The position numbers were made by a program, and so were the translations under genes. The notes under the pieces were generated by a model. That model saw only the letters and a program-made list of their open reading frames with translations. It ran no database searches and was not told the DNA's origin. From contig JAHEMF010000001.1 in NCBI GenBank assembly GCA_024643795.1, positions 1 through 64,000 of the forward strand: a stretch of 64,000 nt of DNA, written 5' to 3'. This DNA is from Bacteroidota bacterium (GTDB lineage: Bacteria; Bacteroidota; Bacteroidia; AKYH767-A; OLB10). This document shows positions 53,533 through 62,425 of the stretch, piece by piece (position 1 is the stretch's first letter; each line of letters begins with the position of its first letter).

Positions 53533-54402
53533 TCAACGACCATCGATAATATCTATTACCTCGATGTCAAAAACCAGTGTGCTGTATGGGGGTACTTCAC
53601 CAACATACCTGTTTCCAAATGCGAGATCAGAAGTGATGAAAAATCGAGCCTGACTGCCTTCATTCAGGTAAGGCATACCTTCCTCCCATCCTGGAAGTAC
53701 CATATTTTCGCCTAATACAAATTTGAAGGGTTCCTCCTTCCAATCACTATTGTCAAATATCTTTCCACCCAGTAATGCTCCTGTGTATTTAACTTCGATG
53801 GTATCTCCATTTTGTGGGAATCTTCCCACACCAACCCTATTGATTTGATAATACAACCCATTCTCAGTTGGTGAAAGATGAAGGTCTCGTTCAGTAAAAT
53901 AGGCTTCTAGTTTTTCAAACTCAGCCTCGCGGCTCTTTATATCTGTGACTTTTTCTATGGAGTCATATACAGACCTTTTTATGAAAGATTTCATCTTAAC
54001 TCTGAATGTTAGATCTGATCCAGGGGTAATGTATTGAGGTGTTTTGCTGAAAAAAGTTACTTGGAAAATGGAATCTGCTGGAACTTTAAGGATTACACTA
54101 TCACCAGGACTCATCTTAGCAAAGCCTTCTTCTACACCTCCTGCAAAGGTAGGCTCAACCAGTTTTACCAGAAAAGAGTCGCTTTCAGAGTTTGAATCAA
54201 ATAAGATTGAATCTTTTGAAGTAGAGTATGCGAGGTGTAAAACCATAATATCATCGATTTCCGGTGAATCACCGTCCTTATCAATAATGAATTTATAGCG
54301 TAATCCGGAATCAGTAACCTTAAAACCATCAGAATCATTGCCTGTGCAAGCAACAAGATATATGACCAAAAATCCTAAAACTGAGATACAGTAACTTTTC
54401 AT
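53533..54402 (-). CDS. Tandem FKBP-type peptidyl-prolyl isomerase lipoprotein
   Basis: The protein has 289 residues. Lipobox FLVIYLVAC gives Cys19. A first FKBP-like domain (about 45-135) lacks several canonical residues. A second, canonical FKBP domain (about 195-289) has VKYTGALLGGKIFDNS, VLPGWEEGMPYLNEG and AFGNRY. A helical linker separates them. It is probably a periplasmic or outer-membrane lipoprotein chaperone for exported proteins. It follows the smaller FKBP gene by 9 nt. Confidence 0.88.
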   Translation of the reverse strand: MKSYCISVLGFLVIYLVACTGNDSDGFKVTDSGLRYKFIIDKDGDSPEIDDIMVLHLAYSTSKDSILFDSNSESDSFLVKLVEPTFAGGVEEGFAKMSPGDSVILKVPADSIFQVTFFSKTPQYITPGSDLTFRVKMKSFIKRSVYDSIEKVTDIKSREAEFEKLEAYFTERDLHLSPTENGLYYQINRVGVGRFPQNGDTIEVKYTGALLGGKIFDNSDWKEEPFKFVLGENMVLPGWEEGMPYLNEGSQARFFITSDLAFGNRYVGEVPPYSTLVFDIEVIDIIDGR

Positions 54403-54411
54403 ATTATTTGA

Positions 54412-54975
54412 TTATTCAACTTTAACCAACTTAGTATCAACAACCAAAGCTTCGTAGTAACTTATTTTATTACCATCACCTGTAAGCCCATAAGCCAAAT
54501 GTGCAGGTATTATCATTAACGCCCTATTTCCTTCATACATGTATTTGACAGCTTCCTGAAAGCCGCTAGCAACTTCAGATTTATCTAACTGAAACTTAAG
54601 CAGTCCTGTGCTATCTGAATTATAAATTTCCGTTCCATCCAGTAATGAGATCTTATATTCCACCTCAACAATATCATCTGTTATTGGCTTAATTCCTGTC
54701 TTGCTGCTATCATAGATCATATATCTTAAACCTGTTGGAGTCAGGATCATCTTATATCCCCGTCTGGTCAGATAAGCCTCAATCTCAGCAGACTGATCCT
54801 TTACTATCTTTTGATTGGTTCTGATAAGGTCTTCGGAAGCAGGTAGTGATTGCTCGCGGTCTTTTTTGGGGTTTCTTGATGAACACGAAGGAATCAACAG
54901 CAGAACGTTTGACAGGATCGTTAAACCCACCAAAACCGTGAATATTTGCAATGGATATGGTTTATGTCCTACCAT
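54412..54975 (-). CDS. FKBP-type peptidyl-prolyl isomerase lipoprotein, short
   Basis: The protein has 187 residues. A signal with lipobox LLLIPSC gives Cys31. A basic helix region (EDLIRTNQKIVKDQ) precedes one FKBP domain (about 95-187) with DGTEIYNSDS, FQEAVKYMYEGNRALMIIPAHLAYG. The AYG motif is canonical. It is second in the nrnA-FKBP-FKBP operon, 5 nt after nrnA. Gene duplication of FKBP lipoproteins is likely. Confidence 0.88.
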   Translation of the reverse strand: MVGHKPYPLQIFTVLVGLTILSNVLLLIPSCSSRNPKKDREQSLPASEDLIRTNQKIVKDQSAEIEAYLTRRGYKMILTPTGLRYMIYDSSKTGIKPITDDIVEVEYKISLLDGTEIYNSDSTGLLKFQLDKSEVASGFQEAVKYMYEGNRALMIIPAHLAYGLTGDGNKISYYEALVVDTKLVKVE

Positions 54976-54980
54976 TTTTA

Positions 54981-56012
54981 TCAGAGCTCAGTATTTAGTA
55001 GTAAATCTTTTAAGCTTGGAAGTATATCCTTAAACTTCTGTATTGTATCATCTAATGAAAGCGTCGATCTTCCGCCTGCTGCATTAAGATGTCCACCACC
55101 ATTAAAGTGTTGTGCAGCGATGTCACGAACCGAAAAATCAGCTTTAGATCTGAACGAAATCTTGATTATTCCTTCTTGCTCATAAAAGAAGGCCGCCATT
55201 ACCATGTTTTTCACTGCAAGAGCATAATTAACAATTCCTTCAGTATCACCGGTTTGGTTTCTGAACTTGCTCTGTTCTTCCATGGTAACAGAAATATAAG
55301 CAACTCTCAATTCAGGCAGGATCACCAACTTGTTTGAAAGACAATAACCAAGAAATCTGGTTCGGTTGGCACTAAATTCATCAAAAACACGGTCGTGAAC
55401 TTTATGGCTTTCAACCCCAATAGCCATAAGTTCAGCAGCTACCCTGAGTGTATCGGGTGAAGTTGAACTAAACCTGAAAGAACCTGTATCAGTAACTATT
55501 CCGGTATAAAGGCATTCACCTACCTGCTTGTTGATTTGAGATTTGTTGAGTTTGATAAGAATATGATAAAGGATTTCGCAGGTAGCACAGGACTTTTGGA
55601 AAGAAAAGTTTAATTCACAAAAATTATCAGGTTCTAAGTGGTGGTCAATCAGAACTTTAACTGCAGTTGATCGAGAAATTACTTCAACTAGCTTATCTAA
55701 TCGTTGTGGCTGATTAAAGTCCAGACAAAAGATTAATTCAGCCTTTGAAATAGCTTCTTCAGCTTTTTGAACATTCCTTGGATAGATACAAACTTCATTA
55801 TTACCAGTCATCCAATGCAGAAACTCCGGGTAATCACTTGATGTAATAACAAGAGGCTCATGGCCTCCTTGTTTCAGGAAATTATACAAGGCCAATGATG
55901 ATCCCATCGCATCGCCATCAGGCTTGTGATGAGTGGTGATAATTACTCTTTTGGGCGTTGCCAGCATTTCTGAAAGTCTGACAAAATCTGGAATATCTAG
56001 GTTTGGAATCAT
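54981..56012 (-). CDS. nrnA: Bifunctional oligoribonuclease / PAP phosphatase (DHH family)
   Basis: The protein has 343 residues from ATG 56012. The DHH domain has ITTHHKPDGDAMGSSLAL, LDFNQPQR and VLIDHHLEP; DHHA1 at the end has HFNGGGHLNAAGG. NrnA degrades short RNA and the nucleotide pAp. The TTG at 56030 lies in a -7 box and is rejected. It heads the FKBP operon. Confidence 0.94.
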   Translation of the reverse strand: MIPNLDIPDFVRLSEMLATPKRVIITTHHKPDGDAMGSSLALYNFLKQGGHEPLVITSSDYPEFLHWMTGNNEVCIYPRNVQKAEEAISKAELIFCLDFNQPQRLDKLVEVISRSTAVKVLIDHHLEPDNFCELNFSFQKSCATCEILYHILIKLNKSQINKQVGECLYTGIVTDTGSFRFSSTSPDTLRVAAELMAIGVESHKVHDRVFDEFSANRTRFLGYCLSNKLVILPELRVAYISVTMEEQSKFRNQTGDTEGIVNYALAVKNMVMAAFFYEQEGIIKISFRSKADFSVRDIAAQHFNGGGHLNAAGGRSTLSLDDTIQKFKDILPSLKDLLLNTEL

Positions 56013-56027
56013 ATCTGCTAAGGGGCG

Positions 56028-56035
56028 CAAAAATA
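56028..56035 (-). promoter_or_regulatory. -7 promoter element of nrnA
   Basis: TATTTTTG on the minus strand, an exact TAnnTTTG, 15 nt before the ATG at 56012. It overlaps the rejected TTG at 56030, which supports the shorter start. Confidence 0.5.
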
Positions 56036-56100
56036 AGGATTAATACTCCTTAACAGCTAATTCCCTCATAATTGATGTTCCTTACAACCGAAAATTGATA

Positions 56101-56108
56101 TACCTTTG
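56101..56108 (+). promoter_or_regulatory. -7 promoter element of ndk
   Basis: TACCTTTG, an exact TAnnTTTG, 26 nt before the GTG start of ndk. Confidence 0.5.
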
Positions 56109-56134
56109 CGCTCCAATAATCTAAATAAATCAAG

Positions 56135-56554
56135 GTGGCAACTAACATCACTTTTACAATGATCAAACCAGATGCTGTTCAAAATGGACATATGGGTGCG
56201 ATCATAGACAAAATTATCAAGGCAGGCTTTTCGGTAAAAGCCTTGAAATATACATGGTTAACCCCAGATCGTGCTGGTCAGTTTTATTCTGTACATGCTG
56301 AAAGACCTTTTTATAATGACCTCGTAAAGTATATGTCTTCTGGTCCTATTGTAGCAGCAATACTTGAAAAAACAAATGCTGTGGAAGATTTCAGAAAGTT
56401 GATCGGAGCAACTGATCCTTCAAAAGCTGAACCAGGCACCATCAGAAATCTTTTTGCCAAATCTATAGAAGCAAATGCTGTTCACGGATCAGATAGCGAT
56501 GAAAATGCAGCAGTTGAAGGTGCTTTCTTTTTCAGCGGACTAGAAAGGTTTTAA
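56135..56554 (+). CDS. ndk: Nucleoside diphosphate kinase
   Basis: The 139 residues match Ndk. [18 protein letters not shown] is the N-terminal motif, and the catalytic His is in [12 protein letters not shown]. The Kpn loop and [15 protein letters not shown] are present. It balances NTP and dNTP pools. The start is GTG, giving the family's usual N-terminus. It ends 2 nt before the convergent DUF721 stop. Confidence 0.97.
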   Translation: MATNITFTMIKPDAVQNGHMGAIIDKIIKAGFSVKALKYTWLTPDRAGQFYSVHAERPFYNDLVKYMSSGPIVAAILEKTNAVEDFRKLIGATDPSKAEPGTIRNLFAKSIEANAVHGSDSDENAAVEGAFFFSGLERF

Positions 56555-56556
56555 GA

Positions 56557-56859
56557 TCAGGCAACTTTAATTGACCGGATAATTATTTGTCCAAGTTCTT
56601 CATTCAGCTTTTCTACTACCTGAACTCCCATGCTGTTCAACTCCTCTCTGAGAGGTGCTGATGTTACCTTTACATGCAATATTCCATCACGGAATGAGAC
56701 TTTCGTAGTCCGGTTCAATATAGTTGGTGGCATCACATTTTCCCATGCATGGACAACCTTGACCTCATCATAGCGCGATCTCAACCGATACTTATCAATA
56801 ATAGCGTTAACCAGCTCACCAACAGTAGCCAGATTCTTATTTGAATTACTATAGCTCAT
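56557..56859 (-). CDS. DUF721 (DciA-like) protein
   Basis: The protein has 100 residues. The DUF721 core is VHAWENVMPPTILNRTTKVSFRDGILHVKVTSAPLREELN split over two beta strands and a helix. DUF721 is the N-terminal part of DciA, the helicase loader of many bacteria, and lies by recF in Bacteroidota. The role in DNA replication is inferred from family and place. The start at 56859 (MSYSNSNK) overlaps recF by 11 nt; a longer frame from 56901 is less likely. Confidence 0.85.
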   Translation of the reverse strand: MSYSNSNKNLATVGELVNAIIDKYRLRSRYDEVKVVHAWENVMPPTILNRTTKVSFRDGILHVKVTSAPLREELNSMGVQVVEKLNEELGQIIIRSIKVA

Positions 56860-57973
56860 GCAGTTGCTGTTCAGTTTGTAATACTTTTCCATCCGAAACA
56901 TGAAAGATCTTATGCTTTACCTGAACCTTTTGAAAAACTGATGAAAGTTTTGTCTCACTGGTATCGGTAACGAAAAGTTGACCAAAACGATCCTGGCTTA
57001 CCAACTCCATCAGTCGGGATACTCTGTTGTCATCCAGTTTATCAAAAACATCATCCAGTAACACCATGGGTTTTGAATATCCTATTTTTGAAAGGTATTC
57101 AAACTGAGCCAATTTAAGTGCAATTGTCACAGATTTTTGTTGTCCCTGAGAAGCATATCGTTTTACAGGATATCCATTGATAAAGATCTGAAGATCATCT
57201 TTGTGAATTCCAAGAGTGGTATACCTAAGTTCTATATCTTTTTTAAGGTTCTTTTCCAATGCAGCTTTAAAATCTTCATCACTCAAAGATGATTGGTATT
57301 GAAGGTCAGTTGATTCTGTACCACCACAAATGAAATTGAAACTTGCATTGAATAATGGCTGAAACTCATTGATGAATGCGGTTCTTTTTTCGTAAACAGG
57401 GCCTGCCAATTCCACAAGTCTTTCGTTCCACAGATCAATTGTACCAGCATCCATAAATCCTGATACAGCTACTTTTTTGAGCAGCGCATTACGTTGGAGC
57501 AATGCCTGATTATAACTCATAAGTGTGAACAAATAGCTTTTGTCTACCTGAGAAATGATCCCATCGATGAACCTACGTCTTACATCACTCCCTCCGGTAA
57601 TTATTATATGGTCGTTTGGACAAATAACAACCACCGGAAATCGTCCAATATGCTCGCCCAGTCTGTCATATTCGGTCTTATTTACCAAAAACTGTTTTTT
57701 CTGTCCTGACCTCAAAGTACATGACACGGTATCAAGGCCCCTTTCGGTAACAAATTCAGCCTGAATGTGAAACATTGAAGCATCGTGTCTTAAATTCTGG
57801 GCATCGGTAGTGCTGAAATAACCCTTGGTCATGGCCATATAATGTATGGCTTCCAACAAGTTGGTCTTACCACCTCCATTTGAACCGGTAAAGCAATTTA
57901 CATGCGGATCAAATGTCAATGAAGCTTCTTCGTAATTCTTGAAATTGAGGAGTTCTATTTTCTTCAGAAACAT
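56849..57973 (-). CDS. recF: DNA replication and repair protein RecF
   Basis: The 374 residues match RecF. Walker A is GSNGGGKTN, with the signature and Walker B at YASQGQQKSVTIAL and MVLLDDVFDKLD. It begins MFLKKIELLNFKNY, the usual RecF start. It loads RecA at ssDNA gaps. The start at 57973 is an ATG only 6 nt behind a -7 box; upstream codons in frame lie in that box. It overlaps DUF721 by 11 nt. Confidence 0.96.
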   Translation of the reverse strand: MFLKKIELLNFKNYEEASLTFDPHVNCFTGSNGGGKTNLLEAIHYMAMTKGYFSTTDAQNLRHDASMFHIQAEFVTERGLDTVSCTLRSGQKKQFLVNKTEYDRLGEHIGRFPVVVICPNDHIIITGGSDVRRRFIDGIISQVDKSYLFTLMSYNQALLQRNALLKKVAVSGFMDAGTIDLWNERLVELAGPVYEKRTAFINEFQPLFNASFNFICGGTESTDLQYQSSLSDEDFKAALEKNLKKDIELRYTTLGIHKDDLQIFINGYPVKRYASQGQQKSVTIALKLAQFEYLSKIGYSKPMVLLDDVFDKLDDNRVSRLMELVSQDRFGQLFVTDTSETKLSSVFQKVQVKHKIFHVSDGKVLQTEQQLHEL

Positions 57974-57979
57974 ACAAAG

Positions 57980-57987
57980 CAAAGGTA
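57980..57987 (-). promoter_or_regulatory. -7 promoter element of recF
   Basis: TACCTTTG on the minus strand, an exact TAnnTTTG, 6 nt before the recF ATG at 57973. The mRNA would be leaderless or nearly so. It covers the in-frame TTG at 57982. Confidence 0.5.
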
Positions 57988-58144
57988 ATGATTAAAGATA
58001 TCAGCAAGTACTTCAGAACCTATATAGCCAGATATCTCAAAGACTTAAGTAAAATACCGAAGCTATTGTAAAATAACCAGTTATAAGTCATATATTGGTG
58101 TGAATAACTTTGAATAGGGAACTGGTGTTGACACCCTTTTTTCC

Positions 58145-58152
58145 TAAATTTG
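58145..58152 (+). promoter_or_regulatory. -7 promoter element of the TPR-ComA operon
   Basis: TAAATTTG, an exact TAnnTTTG, 22 nt before the ATG at 58175. A TTG at 58128-58130 lies 14 nt upstream, closer than the usual -33 spacing. Confidence 0.55.
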
Positions 58153-58174
58153 TGAAACGTTCAAATCCGATTAT

Positions 58175-59599
58175 ATGGAAGAAGATGATGAGTTAGAGAA
58201 CCAGGACGAACTCAATGAGAATATACAGTTCTCGGTGAGTCGGTTCGAGGAAATGATAAAGAACCAGGATCAGTATTTTTTTGATGTAGATGCTCTCCTA
58301 AAAATAATAGACCATTATATAGATAAAGGGGAACCAGGTAAGGCTCTCGAAGTTTCAAGATATGCTGAAACCCTCCATCCGGCTTCAGTAGAATTTTTAA
58401 TGAGACAAGCTCAACTATTGGCACTTACTGGTCAGGACAAGCAAGCACTGGCTATTTTGGAAAAGGTGGAGCAGATATCTCCTTATGATCTTGAGATCTA
58501 CTTTATCAGAGGAAATATTTTTAACACACTGGGAGATTATAAATCTGCGCTCAGCAATTTTCAGAAAGCTTTGCCCTTGACAGAAAACAAAGATGAGATC
58601 TATTTGAGTCTTGCTGTGACTTATCAAAATATGCTCGATTATGACAAATCGATAGAATTTTTCAAAAGAGCAATAGTTACCAACCCAACTTACGAGTTGG
58701 CTATGGAAGAGTTAACAGCTTGTTTTGCTATCACAGGTCGACTAGAGGAGGCAGTTGTATACTTCAAAAGCCTTATAGACATAGACCCCTACTCTTATTT
58801 GGCATGGTTCAACCTGGGTGATGTGAAATGCAGACTGGGAATGTATGAAGATGCGTTGCATGCTTTTGATTATTGCATCCTTATCAAAGATGATTACACT
58901 CCTGCCTACCTTGATCAGGCACATGTATTGGCTTTGTTGGGACAGTATGAGGCAGCGATACAACGGTACAAACAAACATTTGAATATTATAAGCCAGACG
59001 CAATAACCTATTTTAACCTTGCAGAATGTTATGAAAAGCTTGAACAAATGGAAGAGGCCAGAACTTATTATAAGAAGTCTGTCAAGCATCTTCCTCAACT
59101 TGCTCAGGCATGGTATGGCATTGCGCTAACCCTTGAATTTGAAGAACGCTGGTATGAAGCCATACACTATGTCCGTAAAGCCATTGAAAAAGATAATCAG
59201 AATGGTGAGTATTGGTTGTTATTGGCCGATTGTGAATTTAACCTGAGCAACTTTAAGGAAGCCGAAGATTGTTACCTCAAAGTCATTGAAGATGATCCTG
59301 GCTTAGTTGAAGGCTGGATGTCTTATGCATATTTTTTGGCAGAAACCGGAAGACCTGAGGAAGCATACAGTATAACAGAAAAAGGATTGACCTATCATGT
59401 AGATTCAATTGAACTGACTTTTAGACAAGTGGCTAATCTGTACGCTACCGGTAGGCTCAATGAGTCTTACAGACTTTTGGAAGCTTCTATTGATAGTGGC
59501 ACAGAGGAAATAAGTTTACTTTTTAATATGATTCCTCAGATCAAGGATGATAAGGTTTTGTTGGGTATTATCGGTAGAAACAGAAGATTTAATTCATGA
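58175..59599 (+). CDS. Tetratricopeptide-repeat protein
   Basis: The protein has 474 residues and at least ten TPR-type helical pairs from about 55 to the end (such as LAVTYQNMLDYDKSIEFFKRA and AWFNLGDVKCRLGMYEDAL). The N-terminal 30 residues are acidic. There is no signal peptide, so it is probably cytoplasmic and binds partner proteins. It starts an operon: the next gene overlaps it by 4 nt (ATGA). The partner is unknown. Confidence 0.85.
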   Translation: MEEDDELENQDELNENIQFSVSRFEEMIKNQDQYFFDVDALLKIIDHYIDKGEPGKALEVSRYAETLHPASVEFLMRQAQLLALTGQDKQALAILEKVEQISPYDLEIYFIRGNIFNTLGDYKSALSNFQKALPLTENKDEIYLSLAVTYQNMLDYDKSIEFFKRAIVTNPTYELAMEELTACFAITGRLEEAVVYFKSLIDIDPYSYLAWFNLGDVKCRLGMYEDALHAFDYCILIKDDYTPAYLDQAHVLALLGQYEAAIQRYKQTFEYYKPDAITYFNLAECYEKLEQMEEARTYYKKSVKHLPQLAQAWYGIALTLEFEERWYEAIHYVRKAIEKDNQNGEYWLLLADCEFNLSNFKEAEDCYLKVIEDDPGLVEGWMSYAYFLAETGRPEEAYSITEKGLTYHVDSIELTFRQVANLYATGRLNESYRLLEASIDSGTEEISLLFNMIPQIKDDKVLLGIIGRNRRFNS

Positions 59600-60384
59600 A
59601 TTTTGATATAAGTCAGCTCCCTGACCGGAGCAAAAAACCCAGAAATTCCGGGTTAACAATGGTGATGGATAAGGGTTTATCGCTGCGCGAGACTGAAGAC
59701 TTTATTTCCAGCGGAAGTGAATTTGTTGACATAGTTAAACTTGGTTTCGGCAGTTCACTGATCACGGCTAATCTGAAAGATAAAATCGCGCTGTATGATG
59801 AGGCTAAGATCCCACTATATTTTGGTGGAACTCTATTGGAAGCTTTTTTGATCAGAGATGAATTTGATAAGTACTTGAAAGTTATTGAGAAATTTGGACT
59901 TCGATACGCTGAAATTTCAGATGGGTCAATTACTATGCCGCATGAATTGAAGTGTTCATTGATCGAAAGATTATGCAAATATGTTACGGTAATTTCAGAA
60001 GTTGGAAGTAAAGAAGAAGGTATCATAATTCATCCTAACCGCTGGATCGAAATGATGCAAAAGGAACTTGAAGCAGGTGTTTGGAAAGTTATTGCAGAAG
60101 CCCGCGAAAGTGGAACAGTCGGTATTTACAGGCCCAATGGGAAAGCACATGTGGTTCTGATCAATAAGATTGTAAATAAGATCCCACCTGAAAGTATTAT
60201 ATGGGAAACTCCAATTAAATCACAGCAGGTTTATTTTATCAAGCAATTTGGAGCGAATGTAAATCTTGGAAATATAGCACCTGCTGAACTCATTGCTCTG
60301 GAATCATTGAGGTTAGGTTTGCGTAGCGATACTTTTTTTGATTTTCTGGACAGCAATACTAAAGAAGTTACTAACGTTAAATAA
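59596..60384 (+). CDS. Phosphosulfolactate synthase (ComA-like)
   Basis: The protein has 262 residues in the ComA family TIM barrel. KPRNSGLTMVMDKGLS, VDIVKLGFGSS, YFGGTLLEAF, AEISDGSI and the E-V-G-S-K-E-E stretch are conserved. ComA joins sulfite to phosphoenolpyruvate, giving phosphosulfolactate. In archaea it feeds coenzyme M; in Bacteroidota no CoM is known, and sulfonate for sulfonolipids or sulfolactate is the likely product, by inference. It overlaps the TPR gene by 4 nt and lies 10 nt before the rhodanese gene. Confidence 0.9.
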   Translation: MNFDISQLPDRSKKPRNSGLTMVMDKGLSLRETEDFISSGSEFVDIVKLGFGSSLITANLKDKIALYDEAKIPLYFGGTLLEAFLIRDEFDKYLKVIEKFGLRYAEISDGSITMPHELKCSLIERLCKYVTVISEVGSKEEGIIIHPNRWIEMMQKELEAGVWKVIAEARESGTVGIYRPNGKAHVVLINKIVNKIPPESIIWETPIKSQQVYFIKQFGANVNLGNIAPAELIALESLRLGLRSDTFFDFLDSNTKEVTNVK

Positions 60385-60394
60385 AGAATGATCA

Positions 60395-60709
60395 ATGAAT
60401 GAAATTACAGTTCAGGAATTGAAAGAATTGCAAGACAGTCACGAAGACTTTGTACTGATCGACGTGCGGGAACCCCACGAATATGAGGCCGCAAATCTGG
60501 GTGGAGAATCAATCCCCATGAGTACTCTGATGAATTCTCTCGACATGATTCCAAAAGATAAGAAAGTAGTTGTTCATTGCAGAAGTGGTGCCCGCAGCGG
60601 AGCAATTATCAGGGAATTGGAATCGAATCATGGCTTCAGCAACCTTTTCAACCTAAAGGGAGGACTTATAGCCTGGGCTGAACAAGTAGATCCATCTATA
60701 CAGCTTTAA
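60395..60709 (+). CDS. Single-domain rhodanese-like protein
   Basis: The 104 residues form one rhodanese fold. The active-site loop is HCRSGARSGA (Cys62), with LIDVREPHEYEAANLGG before it. A short acidic N-terminus and no signal peptide point to the cytoplasm. Rhodaneses move sulfur from donors such as thiosulfate. Its place after the sulfite-using synthase fits sulfur metabolism but is not proof. Confidence 0.92.
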   Translation: MNEITVQELKELQDSHEDFVLIDVREPHEYEAANLGGESIPMSTLMNSLDMIPKDKKVVVHCRSGARSGAIIRELESNHGFSNLFNLKGGLIAWAEQVDPSIQL

Positions 60710-60712
60710 GAA

Positions 60713-61669
60713 ATGAGTTCAGAATATGGCAAACACAATTTTATAGATTGGGTAAGGTTGTATTTCAAGGGCATTGGTATGGGTGCCGCTGATGTAGTAC
60801 CCGGAGTTTCAGGAGGTACCATCGCATTTATTACCAATATTTATGAAGAGTTGATACATTCGATCAAAATAATCACTTCAGCTCTCCACTCCAAGTTATT
60901 AAAAGGCGACATCAAAGGATTTTGGAATGAGATTAACTTTTCTTTTCTAATACCCCTGTTAGCAGGAATTGGAACAAGTATTGCTATTTTGTCAAGACTG
61001 GTCCTATATCTACTGAACACCTACCCTATAGCAATATGGTCTTTTTTCTTCGGTTTAATAATAGCCTCAGCCATAGTTGTATATCGCAAGGTGAAATCAC
61101 ATAATACAGGAGTCATTATTGCCGCTTTAATTGGTGCTCTCATTGCATTTTTTATCACAGTTATTTCACCGGCTCAAACTACTGAAGCATGGTGGTTTAT
61201 TTTAATATCCGGTTTTATCGCAATTTGTGCGATGATCCTACCTGGTATATCCGGTAGTTTCATTTTACTTTTAATGGGTAAATACGAGTTTATCCTGAAT
61301 GCAGTTCGTGAACTGAATATCTTTATAATTGTGCTTTTTGCATCAGGTTGTGTTTTAGGGTTAGCAGCCTTTTCAAACTTACTGGACTGGATGTTAAAAA
61401 AATATCATGATATAACCATAGCAATACTTGCCGGATTCATGATAGGTTCTCTGAACAAGGTTTGGCCATGGAAAAATACATTGGAATATTTTACAGATTC
61501 TCATGGTGTTCAAAAGCCACTGGTGGAAGAAAATCTACTTCCGGGTTCATTTCAACTGATAACTGGAACAGACCCTCAGCTCTTTACAGCGGTGTTACTA
61601 AGTATTATAGGTTTTGCTATTGTGATACTTATTGAGAGATATTCAACAATCCGTGATGAAAAATTTTAA
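60713..61669 (+). CDS. DUF368 membrane protein (undecaprenyl-phosphate translocase-like)
   Basis: The protein has 318 residues and about eight helices. GMGAADVVPGVSGGTIAFI at the start and MILPGISGSFILLLMG are the two inverted DUF368 signatures. Members have been shown to carry undecaprenyl phosphate across the inner membrane for reuse (the PopT group). This fits the glycan genes elsewhere in the window, but the local operon has a different theme. It overlaps aroE by one base. Confidence 0.92.
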   Translation: MSSEYGKHNFIDWVRLYFKGIGMGAADVVPGVSGGTIAFITNIYEELIHSIKIITSALHSKLLKGDIKGFWNEINFSFLIPLLAGIGTSIAILSRLVLYLLNTYPIAIWSFFFGLIIASAIVVYRKVKSHNTGVIIAALIGALIAFFITVISPAQTTEAWWFILISGFIAICAMILPGISGSFILLLMGKYEFILNAVRELNIFIIVLFASGCVLGLAAFSNLLDWMLKKYHDITIAILAGFMIGSLNKVWPWKNTLEYFTDSHGVQKPLVEENLLPGSFQLITGTDPQLFTAVLLSIIGFAIVILIERYSTIRDEKF

Positions 61670-62412
61670 TGCAGATCTACGGTCTTGTCGGACATCCCTT
61701 ATCACACTCTCGTTCAGCCGAGTTATTTAATGATCAGTTCCCAAATTCAAAATTCAAAGAACTCGAATATCGTTTATTTGACGAGACTAACCTTGCAAGC
61801 TTTATAGATACAGTAAAGGGTGATCAGAATATTTGTGGATTTAATATTACAATACCATATAAGCAAACTATAATCCCTTTCTTGCAAAGCAGTTCACCTG
61901 AAGTGATTAATACAGGTGCAGCAAACACTGTAAAAGTAATACGTGAAGGTGGATATATTTTTTTTCATGGACACAACACTGATGTCTTTGGTTTTGAAAG
62001 ATCTCTAAGTGATATTGATATATTGCAAATCCAAAATGCGATTGTATTAGGTACTGGCGGCGCATCAAGATCCGTTCAATTTGTATTGAACCAGTTAGGG
62101 TTGGATGTTAAAATAATCAGCAGACAACCTGTGTCTCAAAATAATACTAAAGGTTATGCAGATCTGGAAGTTAATTTTCCTGATAATACAATAGTTGTGA
62201 ATTGCACCCCTGTTGGAATGTATCCAAATAATTCAATAGTATCATTCCCTTATGACTTGATTAACGATACTCATATATTTTATGACCTGACCTACAACCC
62301 TGAAAAGACCAAATTTCTCAAGGAGGCGGAACTAAGAGGTGCGAGAATCATTAATGGTGAGTTGATGTTGAAAGAACAAGCAAAAGAGTCGTGGAAATTC
62401 TGGGGACTTTAA
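61669..62412 (+). CDS. aroE: Shikimate dehydrogenase
   Basis: The 247 residues match short AroE. GLVGHPLSHSRSAELFN binds shikimate, GFNITIPYKQ carries the catalytic Lys, and LGTGGASRSVQFVL is the NADPH loop. NCTPVGMYPN and ELMLKEQAKESW near the end are conserved. It reduces dehydroshikimate in aromatic amino acid synthesis. Its start overlaps the DUF368 stop; 13 nt separate it from the next gene. Confidence 0.95.
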   Translation: MQIYGLVGHPLSHSRSAELFNDQFPNSKFKELEYRLFDETNLASFIDTVKGDQNICGFNITIPYKQTIIPFLQSSSPEVINTGAANTVKVIREGGYIFFHGHNTDVFGFERSLSDIDILQIQNAIVLGTGGASRSVQFVLNQLGLDVKIISRQPVSQNNTKGYADLEVNFPDNTIVVNCTPVGMYPNNSIVSFPYDLINDTHIFYDLTYNPEKTKFLKEAELRGARIINGELMLKEQAKESWKFWGL

Positions 62413-62425
62413 TTATTATCGGCAC

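Noticed and set aside
58128-58144. GGTGT-ACACC followed by T-run near 58125-58141
   Set aside because: The loop would be only 2 nt, too small for a hairpin, and it sits where a -33 element would be expected.
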